A DNA stretch of 64,000 nt from NCBI GenBank assembly GCA_963855995.1, contig OY979717.1:1299179-1363178 (forward strand), read 5' to 3'. Positions 53,473 through 64,000 of the stretch are shown piece by piece. The stretch is from Muricea muricata (Eukaryota > Cnidaria > Anthozoa > Malacalcyonacea > Plexauridae). The notes beneath the pieces are model-generated. The model was not told where the DNA came from. It made no database searches and saw only the letters and a list, made by a program, of their open reading frames with translations. How positions within the stretch are numbered: position 1 is the first letter of the stretch; each line of letters starts with the position of its first letter. A program made the translations under genes and the position numbers.

Positions 53473-53889
53473 ATCGGCTCCGCTCCACGCATGAAAACCT
53501 GGAAGAGCTGCTATTCTAGCTGGACCAGTGGCTGGACCAAGCGCACGGACTATGGAACAGAGGGGGATTTTTCGATGCCGCTATCCTCTGCCGGTCACGA
53601 CTCGCGTGTCTTCACATAAGTCTGCGTGTCATCTCAGTGCCAATACAAACACATCAGTGTCTGGCGAGACGATGTCAATTCTCGTGGCTCCTGACACAGT
53701 GGCATCTACAGAGTGCAGCAGCAGTTTCGTGTCGGCCTCCTCCTCCTGGTTGCTGTCAAGGTATTGCATGTCTCTGTGCGTTCCTTTACATTTACTATCC
53801 CACCCCACCATCACACGTGAACCCTCTTCACGGCCTTTCTCCAGCGTCTTAATGGCAAGGTACTCTGTAACTTCTTTCTTGGTTAACAT
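53473..53889 (-). pseudogene. Cargo gene central part: FEN/PIN-like segment with in-frame stops
   Basis: Upstream of the preceding entry and in the same frame. It has SNQEEEADTKLLLHSVDAT and RIDIVSPDTDVFVLAL, the DTD-bearing pattern of FEN/XPG-like nuclease domains seen in this multi-copy family, then TRVVTGRG and ALPGFHAWSGADVTGSF. Stops TGA after LALR (53629-53631) and TAG after TGRG interrupt it. The N-terminus is missing inside element B. Confidence 0.62.
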
Positions 53890-54099
53890 GTGCCAGAAGT
53901 CTTTTCATTGGTACCTATAAAATAAGAAGCAGTTTACAATCACTTAATCTGAAGTCTAAAACGTTGATTCAGTATAAAGAATTTAGTTTAAACGTTCTCC
54001 TACATTGGAGATCTGTGTACTGCCTGTAATTCTGTAACAAACAGGATCTTGACCTCCTTGTCGCAAGACTCTAGTAGCTGTTTTGAGGGAGAGCGGCCT

Positions 54100-54516
54100 A
54101 CCAAGGCATCCCTGACACAGGCGATGTTACGTGACCATTACCAAGCAATGGTATGGAAGAACGATATAATCCCAAACCTTTGATGGCTTTGGATGGATCC
54201 CAGAGAAAGGTAATTCATCTGAGGCATATTATCGTGAAAGTGACCAAAATAATGTCAAATTATGAGGCTTTTCTTTTGATTCAGATGAATGGCATCCAGT
54301 GATGATCAGCAGCGACCCGCCCCGGATGCTGTTCTTCATCTCATCAAGTGCCGTTGCACCAAGGGATGTGGAACGAACAGATGTCAGTGCAGGAAGGCAG
54401 GGCTCAACTGCACTGATCTTTGCGCATGCGGTGATGATGATGAGCCTTATGTAAACTGCCCATCTGGCCCATCGCCTGACCAGGAAGACGACGAAGACGA
54501 GGAAGATACTTCGTGA
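54100..54516 (+). pseudogene. Inverted second copy of the CXC cargo segment
   Basis: 54289-54516 repeats the 75-residue CXC frame almost exactly (Cys to Tyr and Lys to Glu changes). 54100-54260 carries decayed remains of the preceding segment (YQAMVWKNDIIPN, then frameshifts). It is part of the right terminal inverted repeat, and opposite in direction to the main cargo frame. Confidence 0.78.
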
Positions 54517-55204
54517 AGATAATCATTACGGTAACGAGTACAGTAACGTGATTCTTGGGCTGCATAACCCCTTGATCATTGGCTTGTAAATGATTAGTAT
54601 TTATTTCATCATATCCAATGTTTTAAGAATCACGGAACCCATTTAAGGTATTTTTTGTGAAGATGAGGTTTTGCAGATTACTGACAGTCGATGTCTGTCT
54701 TCAAACTAATTTCCAATTCACGCACAAAATAACATGATTAAGTGATTTATTTAGCATTATTATCCTAATCGACCATATAATTGGGGATGTAGAAACCCTC
54801 ATTTTTGATCTTGGTCCAATTTGCATTGAGTCAGAGTGAAAAATCCGACTTTCGTTAATGGTGGACCTAATTAGCATGCATTTTGGTCCAGCAAACACAT
54901 CACTGCCCCAAATATAGCTTCTTTGTGCTCATTGACCCTTAGTTTAGGGAGGTAGGAACTTTCAAAATGAATGATTTCCTTAGATTCGAAAAGTTATAGA
55001 GAAAAATCGATTTTTCAGCAATGGCGAAAATGTCCTCCCACTCCACCCCCTGTGACAGCCGTTGGAGCCGGTCGCAAAATTGCCGACAAAATTTTTCATG
55101 CTCATTGGGGCCCAATTAACATTCCTAGATAGGTGGCTTACTTTCTTCACGAAAATCCCACGGGACTACATAAGCTCCCTAACTAATATGTTCATCCGTT
55201 GGAT

Positions 55205-57113
55205 CACAGGTCACCCGGAATGCGTACAGTTCTAATATAGCGTTCAGTGGGACAGCATCTGTTACATAATGTATATATTAACACAAAGGTTGGCAAGTAA
55301 ATACAAATTTGAACACTCGTACAAAATTTAAACCACAAAAAAATCTGCAAAAAGACTTCGATATTCATTTAAAAACATACACATATTGAGAAGACATACC
55401 TGAAAAGCATGTACGTTGTATTTTTGTGTCATTTCAACGTTTTTTACCCGACGAAATTCGCGAAAAGTCATCAAATTTTTAGTTGATTTTCGCTAAAACT
55501 ATGCGCGATGCCGGCTGCCTGCCTTACGTCACAGGAAAAAGCCCCCTGATTGGCCAGCTGAAAACTCAATTTTTTTACCGCGAAAGCAAAACCGGGGAGC
55601 TACGTAATATCATTGAACTATAATAGATCTGGAACGATAAGTCAGGGGGGGAAATTGAAGCCGACTTTGTGTTCACTTTGCAGGTAGACCCAGTCCTTTT
55701 TAAGAATTTCGTGTAAAAAATATCATTTTTGTATCCGTAAAATTCTTTATTTAAACCTACTAACAGATCTCTAAAATTCAGAAATATTTAAACAATGACA
55801 GTTGAATTTATATAATATGTTATAAAATTTGACAAAAATCGTACTATCACGGAAAAATGTTGAAGCAAAGGCGAAAATTACGAAAAATCTGCCAGATTTT
55901 GGCTACTTTTTCTGAGTTTTTGAAAGTTCAAGTAAGAACCAAGACGTGAAACCACAGGAAATATTTAACTCCATGCAAAATACATCCGTGTGTGAAGTTT
56001 TAGGAAGATTGGACGTTTTAGGGTCGAAAAAAATGCATTTAAAAAACATTGTTTACGAAAAACGCATGAAAAACGTCAATTTCTTCATGTTTTAAAAGGG
56101 TTAAAGCAAGGATTAAAAGTTCAGAATAAAGAGGAGTACCTGGCGTTCACTGCAAAATAAGTTTGGGACTGTCTAAAGGTTTCATTATATATTTTTTTTG
56201 AGCTCAAGAGCAAAGTTTTCTTTGACACGTACAAACATTTGTAATTTTTTAAAAATACTAAAGTCAAAATGCTCACTTTTTGCTGCAGATAGGTGTAAGA
56301 CAGTTGGAACTAAACAGGAAACCTGGTCTGAATCCAAAATAATGATGTCTTTCGACAAAAACAGTGTATTTCTTGCCAATTTTTGCTCGAAAACAAAAAT
56401 GCTCACTCCTCGAAAACCAAATCCGACCTCTCCCCAGTCTTTTTGAAAGTTGATTTTCCAGCGCGCCGGCTTCAGCCAATCATAGGTTTAAAACACTGAA
56501 GTTATCGTTCCAGATCTATTATAGTTCAATGCGTAATATACAATGAATTTACAATACTTCTTCTTTTGCACCTCTTCACATCTTTTGCACTTCAGTTTAA
56601 AATTTTTCGCAGTTGTTTGCAGTTGTTACTGAGTTGCTGTTTTTAAAAAAGCTTTCACTTCAAATTTCCCTCCGCAGCGTTGGCGTACGTAGCTCTTTGA
56701 AAATTTTAACATTTCTCCCCCCGGTTTTGCTTTCGCGGTAAAAAAATTGAGTTTTCAGCTGGCCAATCAGGGGGCTTTTTCCTGTGACGTAAGGCAGGCA
56801 GCCGGCATCGCGCATAGTTTTAGCGAAAATCAACTAAAAATTTAATGACTTTTCGCGAATTTCGTCGGGTAAAAAATGTTGAATTGACACAAAAATACAA
56901 CGTACATGCTTTTCAGGTATGTCTTCTCAATATGTGTATGTTTTTAAATGAATATCGAAATCTTTTTGCAGATTTTTTTGTGGTTTAAATTTTGTACGAG
57001 CGTTCAAATTTGTATTTACTTGCCAACCTTTGTGTTAATATATATACATTATGTAACAGATGCTGTCCCACTGAACGCTATATTAGAACTGTACGCATTC
57101 CGGGTGACCTGTG
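55205..57113. mobile_element. Element A: non-autonomous DNA element with long inverted repeats
   Basis: Termini CACAGGTCACCCGGAATG on both ends, flanked by a 7-bp direct repeat GTTGGAT (55198-55204 and 57114-57120). Arms: about 55205-55650 and 56500-57113, with an extra ~185 bp inside the right arm near 56530-56715. The 850-bp centre has no transposase and carries GAAAAACG-rich, Lys-codon-like sequence. A CACAGG end resembles but does not match Transib ends; the 7-bp duplication rather suggests another group. Confidence 0.85.
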
Positions 57114-57315
57114 GTTGGATTAGCATGACAAGTCATTGAATTGTAAGGAATACCGTCTTTAACGTAAACAAGCACGCCACCACCCTGCGACTTCCCAGGA
57201 TCACTTCTATCCCTTCGAACAAACGTATAACCGAAGATATTTAGCTCATCGTCTTTTACATTCGGCGTTAGCCAGGTTTCAGTTAATGACAAGACGGCAA
57301 AAGAATGGTCTTGAA

Positions 57316-57382
57316 TGAGATTTTTGAGACATTGACTGAGATTTTTGAGACATCATCTTGAATGAGATTTTTGAGACATCAA
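57316..57382. repeat. Short tandem repeat ATGAGATTTTTGAGACAT
   Basis: Three units of GATTTTTGAGACAT with spacers GACTGA or CATCTTGA, in the 5' part of LINE1. It duplicates a stretch just upstream of the endonuclease start. Confidence 0.8.
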
Positions 57383-57689
57383 AGACCTTCATATCTTTTC
57401 TGAAAGCACTCACATTGCTCTGTTTCAAGTGTAGTCAGTACAAATTTCGTTGCAAGCTAATGTGTCTTGAAAAGCCTAACATTTTATGCTGCTGTAGGGA
57501 GCCACCTTAACGGTCCTAGCCCCGAATTGCGCTGTAGATCAGCTAAAGATGCAACCGACGAGTGAACCGCTAACTGGCAGTGTTTACCTTCAATGTAATT
57601 TAGTTAAGGCTGACTTGTACGAATGTTCATGTCAGAGTTAGTGTCCGCGGAACATCATGCAGAGAAAATCCAGAAAAACTTCTTTATAT

Positions 57690-58300
57690 TGTTACGAGCC
57701 AGTCCTGACTATTTTGATTTGGCTAGTACGCTTTAGGTTCAATTTCAGTACTCGTAACAAAGAACTGTGAAACCAATTACTTTCTAACAAACTATTTATT
57801 TCCTTAATTCCAACTACTTATATTAATTATATAATTGTCTTTATGAATTTACTTCTAACAGTTCAACGGTTTACTTTTTATCTGCTACTGAGCACAACTC
57901 TACAATCCTTGACAATTCTTTATTCTTTGTGTTTCTGGTCGTTAAATTAAGTTGGCTTCGTACTTTCTGTATCTATGTCTTCTTAGTCGCGGCGATCTTA
58001 TTCAGGCTATCGCCTTATGAATAATGCATGAATTGCCTAGTTGTGCTCAGGCTTTTATATGATTTGGTAGGGGAAGAAACTACAAACTATGACTTGCTTC
58101 CCCCTACGCAATATAGTATGTTAAATCGAGTTCCAGCAATGCGGTTGACCAACGCAATCTCATATCCGTCCGAGTCATGTCCGCTGAGGCAATTACGTTA
58201 ATCGCAAAAACTATTTGCTTACTCATGCATGTAAGCTATAAGGAATAATAAACTAAATATATTGGTATAATAGAACCTATGCTATAATCATCATGTAACA
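57690..58300. mobile_element. Candidate solo LTR
   Basis: 611-bp segment starting TGTTACGAGCC and ending CATGTAACA, with complementary TGTTAC/GTAACA ends and ATAT on both sides (57686-57689, 58301-58304). It contains TTTATATGATTTGG (TATA-like) and no ORF. No partner LTR or internal domain nearby. Supported only by ends and short duplication. Confidence 0.5.
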
Positions 58301-58894
58301 ATATGAAACAGTCTGATACAAAAAACTTTTATTTCCTTCTTAACCACACCGGCAAAATTTTTGGTAAACGGAGAAAATGACGGTTCTCAAAAGTCATCGA
58401 AAAAATTATAAAGAAAAAACCGTGCTCAAAATTCTATAATTTTTCTTAACGGTGGGAACCATCTTTTTTAAACGAAAAAACCGTTCAAAAAAATAATGAA
58501 AAAAATACGCCATAACACTTACATTAGGCATATTAAGAAGTATCATATGAGATTGCATGATAGCGTAATCAATTTAGATTAGCAGGTTTCAAAAGGTGTC
58601 AGGAATTCTGCTACCTTCGAAGTATTAGCCTATAGGGATGGTATAAAAGAGAGCATGACGATGGTGACAAGGATACAAACTACCCCTTCATGGGTTTTTC
58701 GGCTTCTCAAATAAGTTAAGGAACTTAGTAATACGTCATTTAAGTGAATGCAACCGAGCTTTCAAAAAATAACTTTAATGACGTCAGCTCCTCAACTCAA
58801 GAAGGCAAAAAGCCATGAAGGCAAACTTTTTTTCTTAAACTATGTATTGTGTTCCCTGTTAAAATGTGCTAACTTTTACAACTTTAATATTACA
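58301..58894. other. 3' flank of the PARP-like gene
   Basis: No coding features on either strand that I support. 58330-58510 holds imperfectly self-complementary AACGG/CCGTT-rich sequence. The plus-strand frame extending right from 58748 overlaps the PARP-like catalytic exon and is a shadow. Confidence 0.5.
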
Positions 58895-60976
58895 TCAGAA
58901 GTTTCCTCTTCGAGCAAAACTATCATATCTCATCGTGAGAAGGTACTCAGGATAGCACTGGCTGTCTTGAAATATAACGTAAATTTTTGGATCACTACAG
59001 TGATCCACAACAGAATCATAACACAAACCAGGATTGTAGGGGTCAGCTTTCGTTGGTGGTGTCCTCATCCCCTTCTTTCCCTTTGTGTACTCGCTAACCA
59101 GTACTTTAGCTACGTACATCTTTGGAAGAGAACCCGTGCGCTATCAGTTGGCATAGCGTTTTGAATACGATGCATCACGAGCAAAGTAGACACCTTCCCC
59201 CTACGCCACACCTTAAAATAATTTAAAATATAATTTAGACATAGTCTATATCCAGAAGGATACATGTACATGTCAGAAATCCCGCTTTTAGAATGGGTCT
59301 TCAACGCATTATTACGCGCCGAGTCTGTCATTTTGGATTTTGAATTATAACTATCGCACGCGTAAAAACCACACGATTCATACGATTCATGTGACTTTGG
59401 GTTATATTTTCATTACACGCAATAATACAGTCACAAAAAAAGAGCGAAAAATTTTATTGGTCTTTTCTCGCCTTGCGTGCTTTTTTTAAAAAAGAAAATG
59501 TTTCAACTATTGCACGAAAATTGTATGTCCAAACGCTTCCTAAATATGAAAAAAAGTGAGACATGCATGAAGACGCTCGGAAACAACATCAATACTGCAT
59601 GTAGTCGTGCATGAAGGTTAATTAAGGGAAGTCGCACACACACATTTTGAATCACTTTTATCCCAAATAATGCAAATACCCTTACCGTTAACGCCATCGA
59701 AACTTCGGTTGAAATTTGTAGCATTAATAGAATCAATATTTGCGGCATCAGTCCGAAACAAACGCATTTTGTTGCCAAGTATCTTAAGTTGAATGCCAAG
59801 TATCTTAAGTAAAGTTGGGGATTTTGAGATAAGGGTCGAGTTTTACCGGCTGAAATACTTGATGATCCTGTTCTGATATCCAGTTTGTTGGCAGGGATGA
59901 CTCTGGACCTAAAATGAAAGAAAGCCCAGCACCGTAAAATAAAGCTACACGTGGATTAGGAATCCCGAAAATCGATGGTGCGGGAATTAAAATCAGACGC
60001 TAGGCGGGATTGCTTATCTATGCATTGAACTCATGTAGGTTATAGCATATCGTTCAAAACAATCAATTATTTTGGTTAAAAACAATTTTAAAAAAATCTT
60101 TTACACAAAAATACGATACACATGCTCTTTCGAAGTTATAAAATAAAAGTAACTGAGCCATTGACTTAATTGAAGAGCTATCTTTAATCAATTATTTACC
60201 AAAAATTGGCGCTTAGCCCTATCTTAGAAATATAGATAAGAGATAACAAATTATCTATTATTTTTATGGTTTCCTGATTTCTTGTATAATTGATTGATGA
60301 GCTGGTGTCGTTTTATGCAGTCTAAATGTCGTTCATTCTATCTTATTGCTAATAATTAATATATACATTTCTGTACTATACATGGACATCTATAATATAG
60401 TAATCTAAATGTACAACTTAACAGAACTTAATTAGGAAGTAGTAGGAAATTATGTGCTGTCATTCTGACCATGCATCAATCACGTGATTGAAAAGTTAAT
60501 AATAAAGAGCAACAAAAAGAAAACAACCCATACTAGCCGGTATGTTGACCAATCAATTCTGTAAGCTTATCTGTTGCTTCGACTACTTTACTGAACAGCC
60601 CTTCGATTAAAACAGTTTTTTCACACATGTAGTCATGTAATCCGTAAGTCGTTATCATTTGCCAGTCGCTTTATTTCATCCCGGTGTTTCCAAACAACGT
60701 CTAGGAGTCTCGGGTGTTCTTTTCTCTTTGATTTTAATTAAACGGTTTTGAATAAATTTCTCAATTATGTCAAAAGCGGAAGTTATGTCCGCGTCCGATC
60801 GACCGTAAATCTCTAATTTCACACTCTCCTCTGAACTGCCTGCCACAAGAGGAAGGAATGACTTGGGACCAGAAGTAAGACGGCTCAAGCCTAATAACAA
60901 GTAATAACGAAATCAATTTAAAATATGGCCAGGACGCGTCTGTTAAGCCGCATCACCTTTCGTATTAATAACTCAC

Positions 60977-61487
60977 CCCTTGCTGGGTATAGGCCAAAAC
61001 AGGGACTGGACTCGTGGACCCGTTGACTCAAGTTTCGTGGACTTGTTACCCTAAATTTTACTAAAAATGCGTAAAAATCACCGCAGAACAGGATATGAAT
61101 TCGATTTTCGTAAATAGCCATGTATAGCTTGCAGCGCTATACTAGAAAGAAAGATTTTGAATTTGCAGCGCTATAAGGAAGATTTTTTATATTCAGTAAG
61201 CCCCGTCTTACTTATTCGTCGCGATCAAACCAAAGGCAAGGTGTTTCCGTTGTCCGCACGTTTCTTAGTTTATGAAATTTCGTATGATGATAGCGCTGCA
61301 AGCTATACATGGCTATGTACGATAATCGAAATTCATATCTTGTTTCGCGGGGATATTTACTCATTTTTGGTAAAGTTCACGAAAACGAACCATGAAACTC
61401 GAGTCCACGAAAATCGAGTCCACGAAACTCGAGTCCACGGGTCCAGGAGTCCAGTTCTTATTCTGTCCTATGCCCCCCTGGCTGGTT
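60977..61487. mobile_element. Foldback MITE in PARP-like intron
   Basis: Inverted arms: TGCTGGGTATAGGCCAAAAC, then GGGACTGGACTCGTGGACCC on the left; complements on the right at 61400-61487. The left arm continues to TAGCCATGTATAGCTTGCAG at about 61117-61136, mirrored at 61295-61315. The right arm has three GAGTCCACGAAA units. No ORF of note. Confidence 0.75.
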
Positions 61488-61639
61488 GTGCTTGAACAGT
61501 TCTTCCTTTACCTTCGTCAAATCTGACCAGCTTGATTTCCTTCATCGTCGTTTGTGGATGCGTCAAACTGAGTTTCTTGAACTCCTGTCGCGTTTTCCAG
61601 TCCCATGTAAGGAGTTTTCGTAGTGTCTGAAATGGAAAA

Positions 61640-62420
61640 TTGGAAAAAAACTTGATGACGACCTACAAGGTTGACACGAATACATACTAGACAAGGTGCA
61701 TAACAACGGTAAACAACCCTGATATATAAAGTTGTTACACATGTCAGTGCTGTTAATTACGCATGAATACCATGTAACTAGTCAACTGTATTAACTGAAA
61801 AACTTACGCTTAGTTCAAGATGGTAAAAAAGGAATTTGACATGTAAAAGCTATGTAAATCGTAAATAGTTTTTCTATAGTTTTTAGAGCTTATTTTCCTG
61901 TTTTTCAAAATTCTTTATCAGAACCCAAAGTACCAATTCATAAAGCCATGACATTACTTATATAAATTAGTTAAAAATTAAATTTCGATGCACATCATCA
62001 GTCATCATCATCGTCATGGTTATCAGTTATTACTAACTATTATTAGTTGGTTTCAGCGTTGCAGTCAAACGTACGATTACTACAACTGTACAGAACTCGT
62101 TGTTAATTCATATGTAGAGTTCAACGGACAATCAATAGACAAATTTGGCTAACAATGTTTTTTCCATTGCCACCCAATTCCCATCTTCGGATTATTCACA
62201 TGGTTGGATACCATTGTTCTAGTTTGCGGAAGAGTAATTAGGAGAAAAGTAACCAGACATACGAGTAATGAATACGAGTTATTCACTCATGTTCATACTT
62301 CTAAATGCGTAGTTACTTTTGTTCTCCGTTACGCTGCCGCAAGCTAATATATATAGTAATATACAGGTATAAACACATGTTAGCCAAACTTGTGTATGAA
62401 GTATTACATGTGTTCTCTTA
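61640..62420. other. PARP-like intron, no other feature
   Basis: AT-rich intronic sequence between the macrodomain exons at 61513-61626 and 62422-62487. No exon recognised. The next intron, 62488-63214, probably hides further macrodomain exons that I could not identify. Confidence 0.45.
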
Positions 62421-63459
62421 CCAGTTCAGCTAGACTGTTACCTATATTCCAGTCGCAACAGACAGCATGGATGACTAAAATATCAGCCTAGAAATAATAT
62501 AGAATCCACAAGGAAGACGAATATAGGTCTTATAACAGGTGTCACTGCTTAAAGGAGTAAGACGGCGTTGTTTTGAACAGTTTTCAAATTTAATTTATGG
62601 TTTCTTAGCAATTATTTAGTTTTTTTCGAAAACTAAATTAACTTAATTAATCCGATTTTCCCCTAACAAAAGTACTATTCCAAACATGAATGATTAATGA
62701 TGTTTTAAGATATTATAATAGTGTAATAAAAATAGCCTTATATATTCATAATGACAGCCACCGCGGAAATAACTGGGACGAGAACTTCAAAGTGACTGAT
62801 ATTCATCCAGCTACAAGGAAAAAACCACCCAATCGAGGGACAATTCCATTTTGGTTTTATATTGTCCCTATAAACCTATAGTAAACGTATTACTGTATCT
62901 TTGCAGCCTAGCTTTAAATTACGTATGGGCCCCAGGCACCACGTTTTTCTCCATTTTTATAGAAAGTTTATAAAAAAACTACAAATACGACAACGCTCTA
63001 ATTAAACTTCCCTCATTCCTTACGATAGAAAAGACACTCGAGTTTGTTATCATTATTACTATTTTCATTATTTACAAAACACGGGAGCCTTTCAGAAGTT
63101 GTGATTTTCAAAGAGCCGTGCTTTTATCTGAGTACATAATATCTAAAGCGACCTATTATATTGCAGAAAATATTGAAAATTTACAAAGTAATTTACGTTA
63201 AATAATTTCCTCACCTGTTGTTCTGCAATATTCCCGTATTTCCACGAGACTTTGAGACCTTTGCTTGTCGTGAAGTTGCATTGGTCGAACGGATCCGTTG
63301 GTGTTACTGTAACCTGCTTCTTCCCTCTGTCTACTCGCATAGCTTCAACCTCTTCGTGAGTGGACTCCTTCTTCATGGTCGTGAGGCCTTTACACACTTC
63401 AACAATTGTGTTGGTTCCAGCTTCTATCTTAATACTGACAATTTGATATTTAGCGAAGA

Positions 63460-63522
63460 TGGTCAATTGAGTATTTAATACTCAGTTGACCGTCTTCGCT
63501 AAATATTAAATTGGGAACCCCC
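63460..63522. repeat. ~62-bp near-perfect palindrome inside PARP-like coding sequence
   Basis: AATATTTAGCGAAGATGGTC, then AATTGAGTATT on one side and its complement AATACTCAGTTGACCGTC on the other. Both arms code for related residues in the PARP-like frame (FSEDGQLSIK and QIVSIKIEA). It shifts the downstream frame relative to 63524 upwards. Confidence 0.8.
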
Positions 63523-64000
63523 AGTGAGGAGTATTTTACGTATCTGGAAGTAATTTCACCACTCAGGGCAAGAATTCGTTTTTCGCCTTCGTGAACTTCT
63601 TCCTTCATGCCTTTCAATATGCATGGAAATGGTTTCATCTCAACTTCAACATGCTCGTCTTTGAGGTCATCCTTGATCCTTTCTATTTGGGAACATGTTT
63701 TCTCTTGAATAAAACGAGCGACGCCAGAAGTAAGACGCATTCTGCGGCTTGTGATTTCTTGTACTTTAATGAAACCTGCAACTTGCTTCTTGTACTTTTC
63801 CACAAGATAAGCAGCACCATGTAGCTTTATACCCGGCAGCGTAGCATACACTACTTGACACCCACCCAACTGCTCTGACTGAATGGTTTTTAAAATTTCT
63901 TCCCACTTTTTTGAGGATAAAACATGTTCGTCCTTTGCTGTTAAAGGTATCGTTGCCTAACATACGTTAATACTTACACATTCTTTTACTTCGTTGCATT

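Larger units (their letters stand above)
52176..55184. mobile_element. Element B: DNA transposon-like element with ~1-kb terminal inverted repeats and FEN-like/CXC cargo
   Basis: Termini AGTCAGGGAGC / AGTTAGGGAGC, flanked by 5-bp direct repeats AATAT (52171-52175 and 55185-55189). Left arm 52176 to about 53226 and right arm about 54100-55184 are near-identical inverted copies; each contains a CXC-domain frame. The 53227-54099 centre is unique and carries the rest of a decayed gene. No recognisable DDE transposase is inside. Superfamily unassigned: the 5-bp duplication and AG...CT ends fit no group I can name safely. Confidence 0.82.
49800..57400 (-). mobile_element. CR1-like LINE (LINE1) split by two DNA elements
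   Basis: Minus strand. Endonuclease N-terminal half at 57121-57300 (SLTETWLTPNVKDDELNIFG). Its second half, with GDFNANVNK and ISDHSLIFCVIKG, at 51239-52170. Reverse transcriptase at 50446-51258 (NKADGLDKISTRLFKD, YRPISVLPAVSKIIER, LKKSFDTVNHQLLMKK, VPLGSVLGPLLFLIHI, catalytic VIFADDIALF). C-terminal region at 49828-50415. Defects: TGA at about 50446, a frameshift near 51250, another near 52070, and a stop near 52155. The 5' part near 57316-57400 carries a short tandem duplication. Two insertions (52176-55184 and 55205-57113) lie inside the endonuclease. Confidence 0.9.
58895..63956 (-). pseudogene. PARP9/14-like multidomain ADP-ribosyltransferase gene, catalytic domain degraded, 5' end off window
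   Basis: Minus-strand pieces: about 63475-63956 (KH-like repeat, DDLKDEHVEVEMKPFPCILK), 63215-63466 (KH end and macrodomain start, SKGLKVSWKYGNIAEQQ), 62422-62487 (macrodomain, VIHAVCCDWNIGN), 61513-61626 (macrodomain end, MKEIKLVRFDE), 60676-60890 (KH-like, VKLEIYGRSDADITSAFDII), 59850-59908 (SSLPTNWISEQDHQVF), 59686-59790 (catalytic, TDAANIDSINATNFNRSF) and 58895-59200 (GEGVYFARDASYS, MYVAKVLVSEYTKG, YDSVVDHCSDPKIYVIF, stop at 58895). This order matches PARP14-type proteins that bind and transfer ADP-ribose. Decay: the His-Gly-Thr motif reads LFRTDAA, so the NAD-binding His is gone; about 60 residues after NWISEQ are missing; adjacent TGA and TAG interrupt 59141-59146. The macrodomain part might still be expressed. 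Confidence 0.72.

Noticed and set aside
53222-53920. Plus-strand frames of 71 to 130 codons
   Set aside because: Antisense to the decayed FEN-like/CXC cargo gene.
55205-57113. Transib/RAG-like element because of CACAG ends
   Set aside because: The heptamer does not match CACWRTG and the target duplication is 7 bp, not 5.
58748-59164. 138-codon plus-strand frame
   Set aside because: The minus strand of the same region encodes recognisable PARP catalytic motifs; the plus frame is its shadow.

Overview
This is a window of eukaryotic, AT-rich, intron-rich animal genome. No prokaryotic features are present. The first gene (PAN/apple domain plus a degenerate fibrinogen-like domain ending in an HGGC...D-GWL / CDWE block) most resembles fibrinogen-like skeletal-matrix proteins of corals and other cnidarians. 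Together with the coral-style Gypsy and CR1/L2-like LINEs this suggests a cnidarian, probably an anthozoan; the lineage is inference from family resemblance only.

Host genes, left to right: (1) 529-6941 (+), secreted PAN + fibrinogen-like protein, five recognisable exons. (2) 14190-27540 (-), SPATA6-like gene; ten exons could be joined with consistent codon phase, and one intron (17894-24170) has swallowed a LINE and a Gypsy element. (3) 28246-28662 (-), small bZIP factor. (4) 30348-48381 (-), TTLL7-type tubulin polyglutamylase, 24 exons recognised from the ATP-grasp core to the TTLL7-type C-terminal region; one intron holds a complete Gypsy element. (5) 58895-63956 (-), PARP9/14-like multidomain gene running off the right edge, with macrodomain and KH-like segments but a decayed catalytic domain. 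TTLL7 and SPATA6 both serve axoneme/sperm biology and sit next to each other on the same strand.

Mobile elements make up much of the rest. 9694-12808: palindromic element carrying a LINE (RT on the minus strand). 18036-23116: LINE fragment abutting a Gypsy copy whose gag/PR/RT/RH block is inverted relative to its integrase and primer-binding site. 32225-38255: Gypsy element with identical 138-bp LTRs and 5-bp target duplication, itself split by a 1.3-kb foldback element with minisatellite arms and 9-bp target duplication. 49800-57400: a LINE split by two adjacent DNA elements, element B (52176-55184, about 1-kb inverted repeats, carrying a FEN-like/CXC-domain gene) and element A (55205-57113, long inverted repeats); removing both with their target duplications restores the LINE reading frame. 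At least nine short palindromic MITE-like elements, a solo LTR candidate, several minisatellites, a 500-bp TA tract and a degenerate TTAGGG-like array fill introns and gaps.

All exon boundaries are read by eye from AG/GT sites, codon phase and family resemblance; no search or expression data were available. The best candidates for something undescribed are element B with its CXC/FEN-like cargo, and the nested architecture around it.
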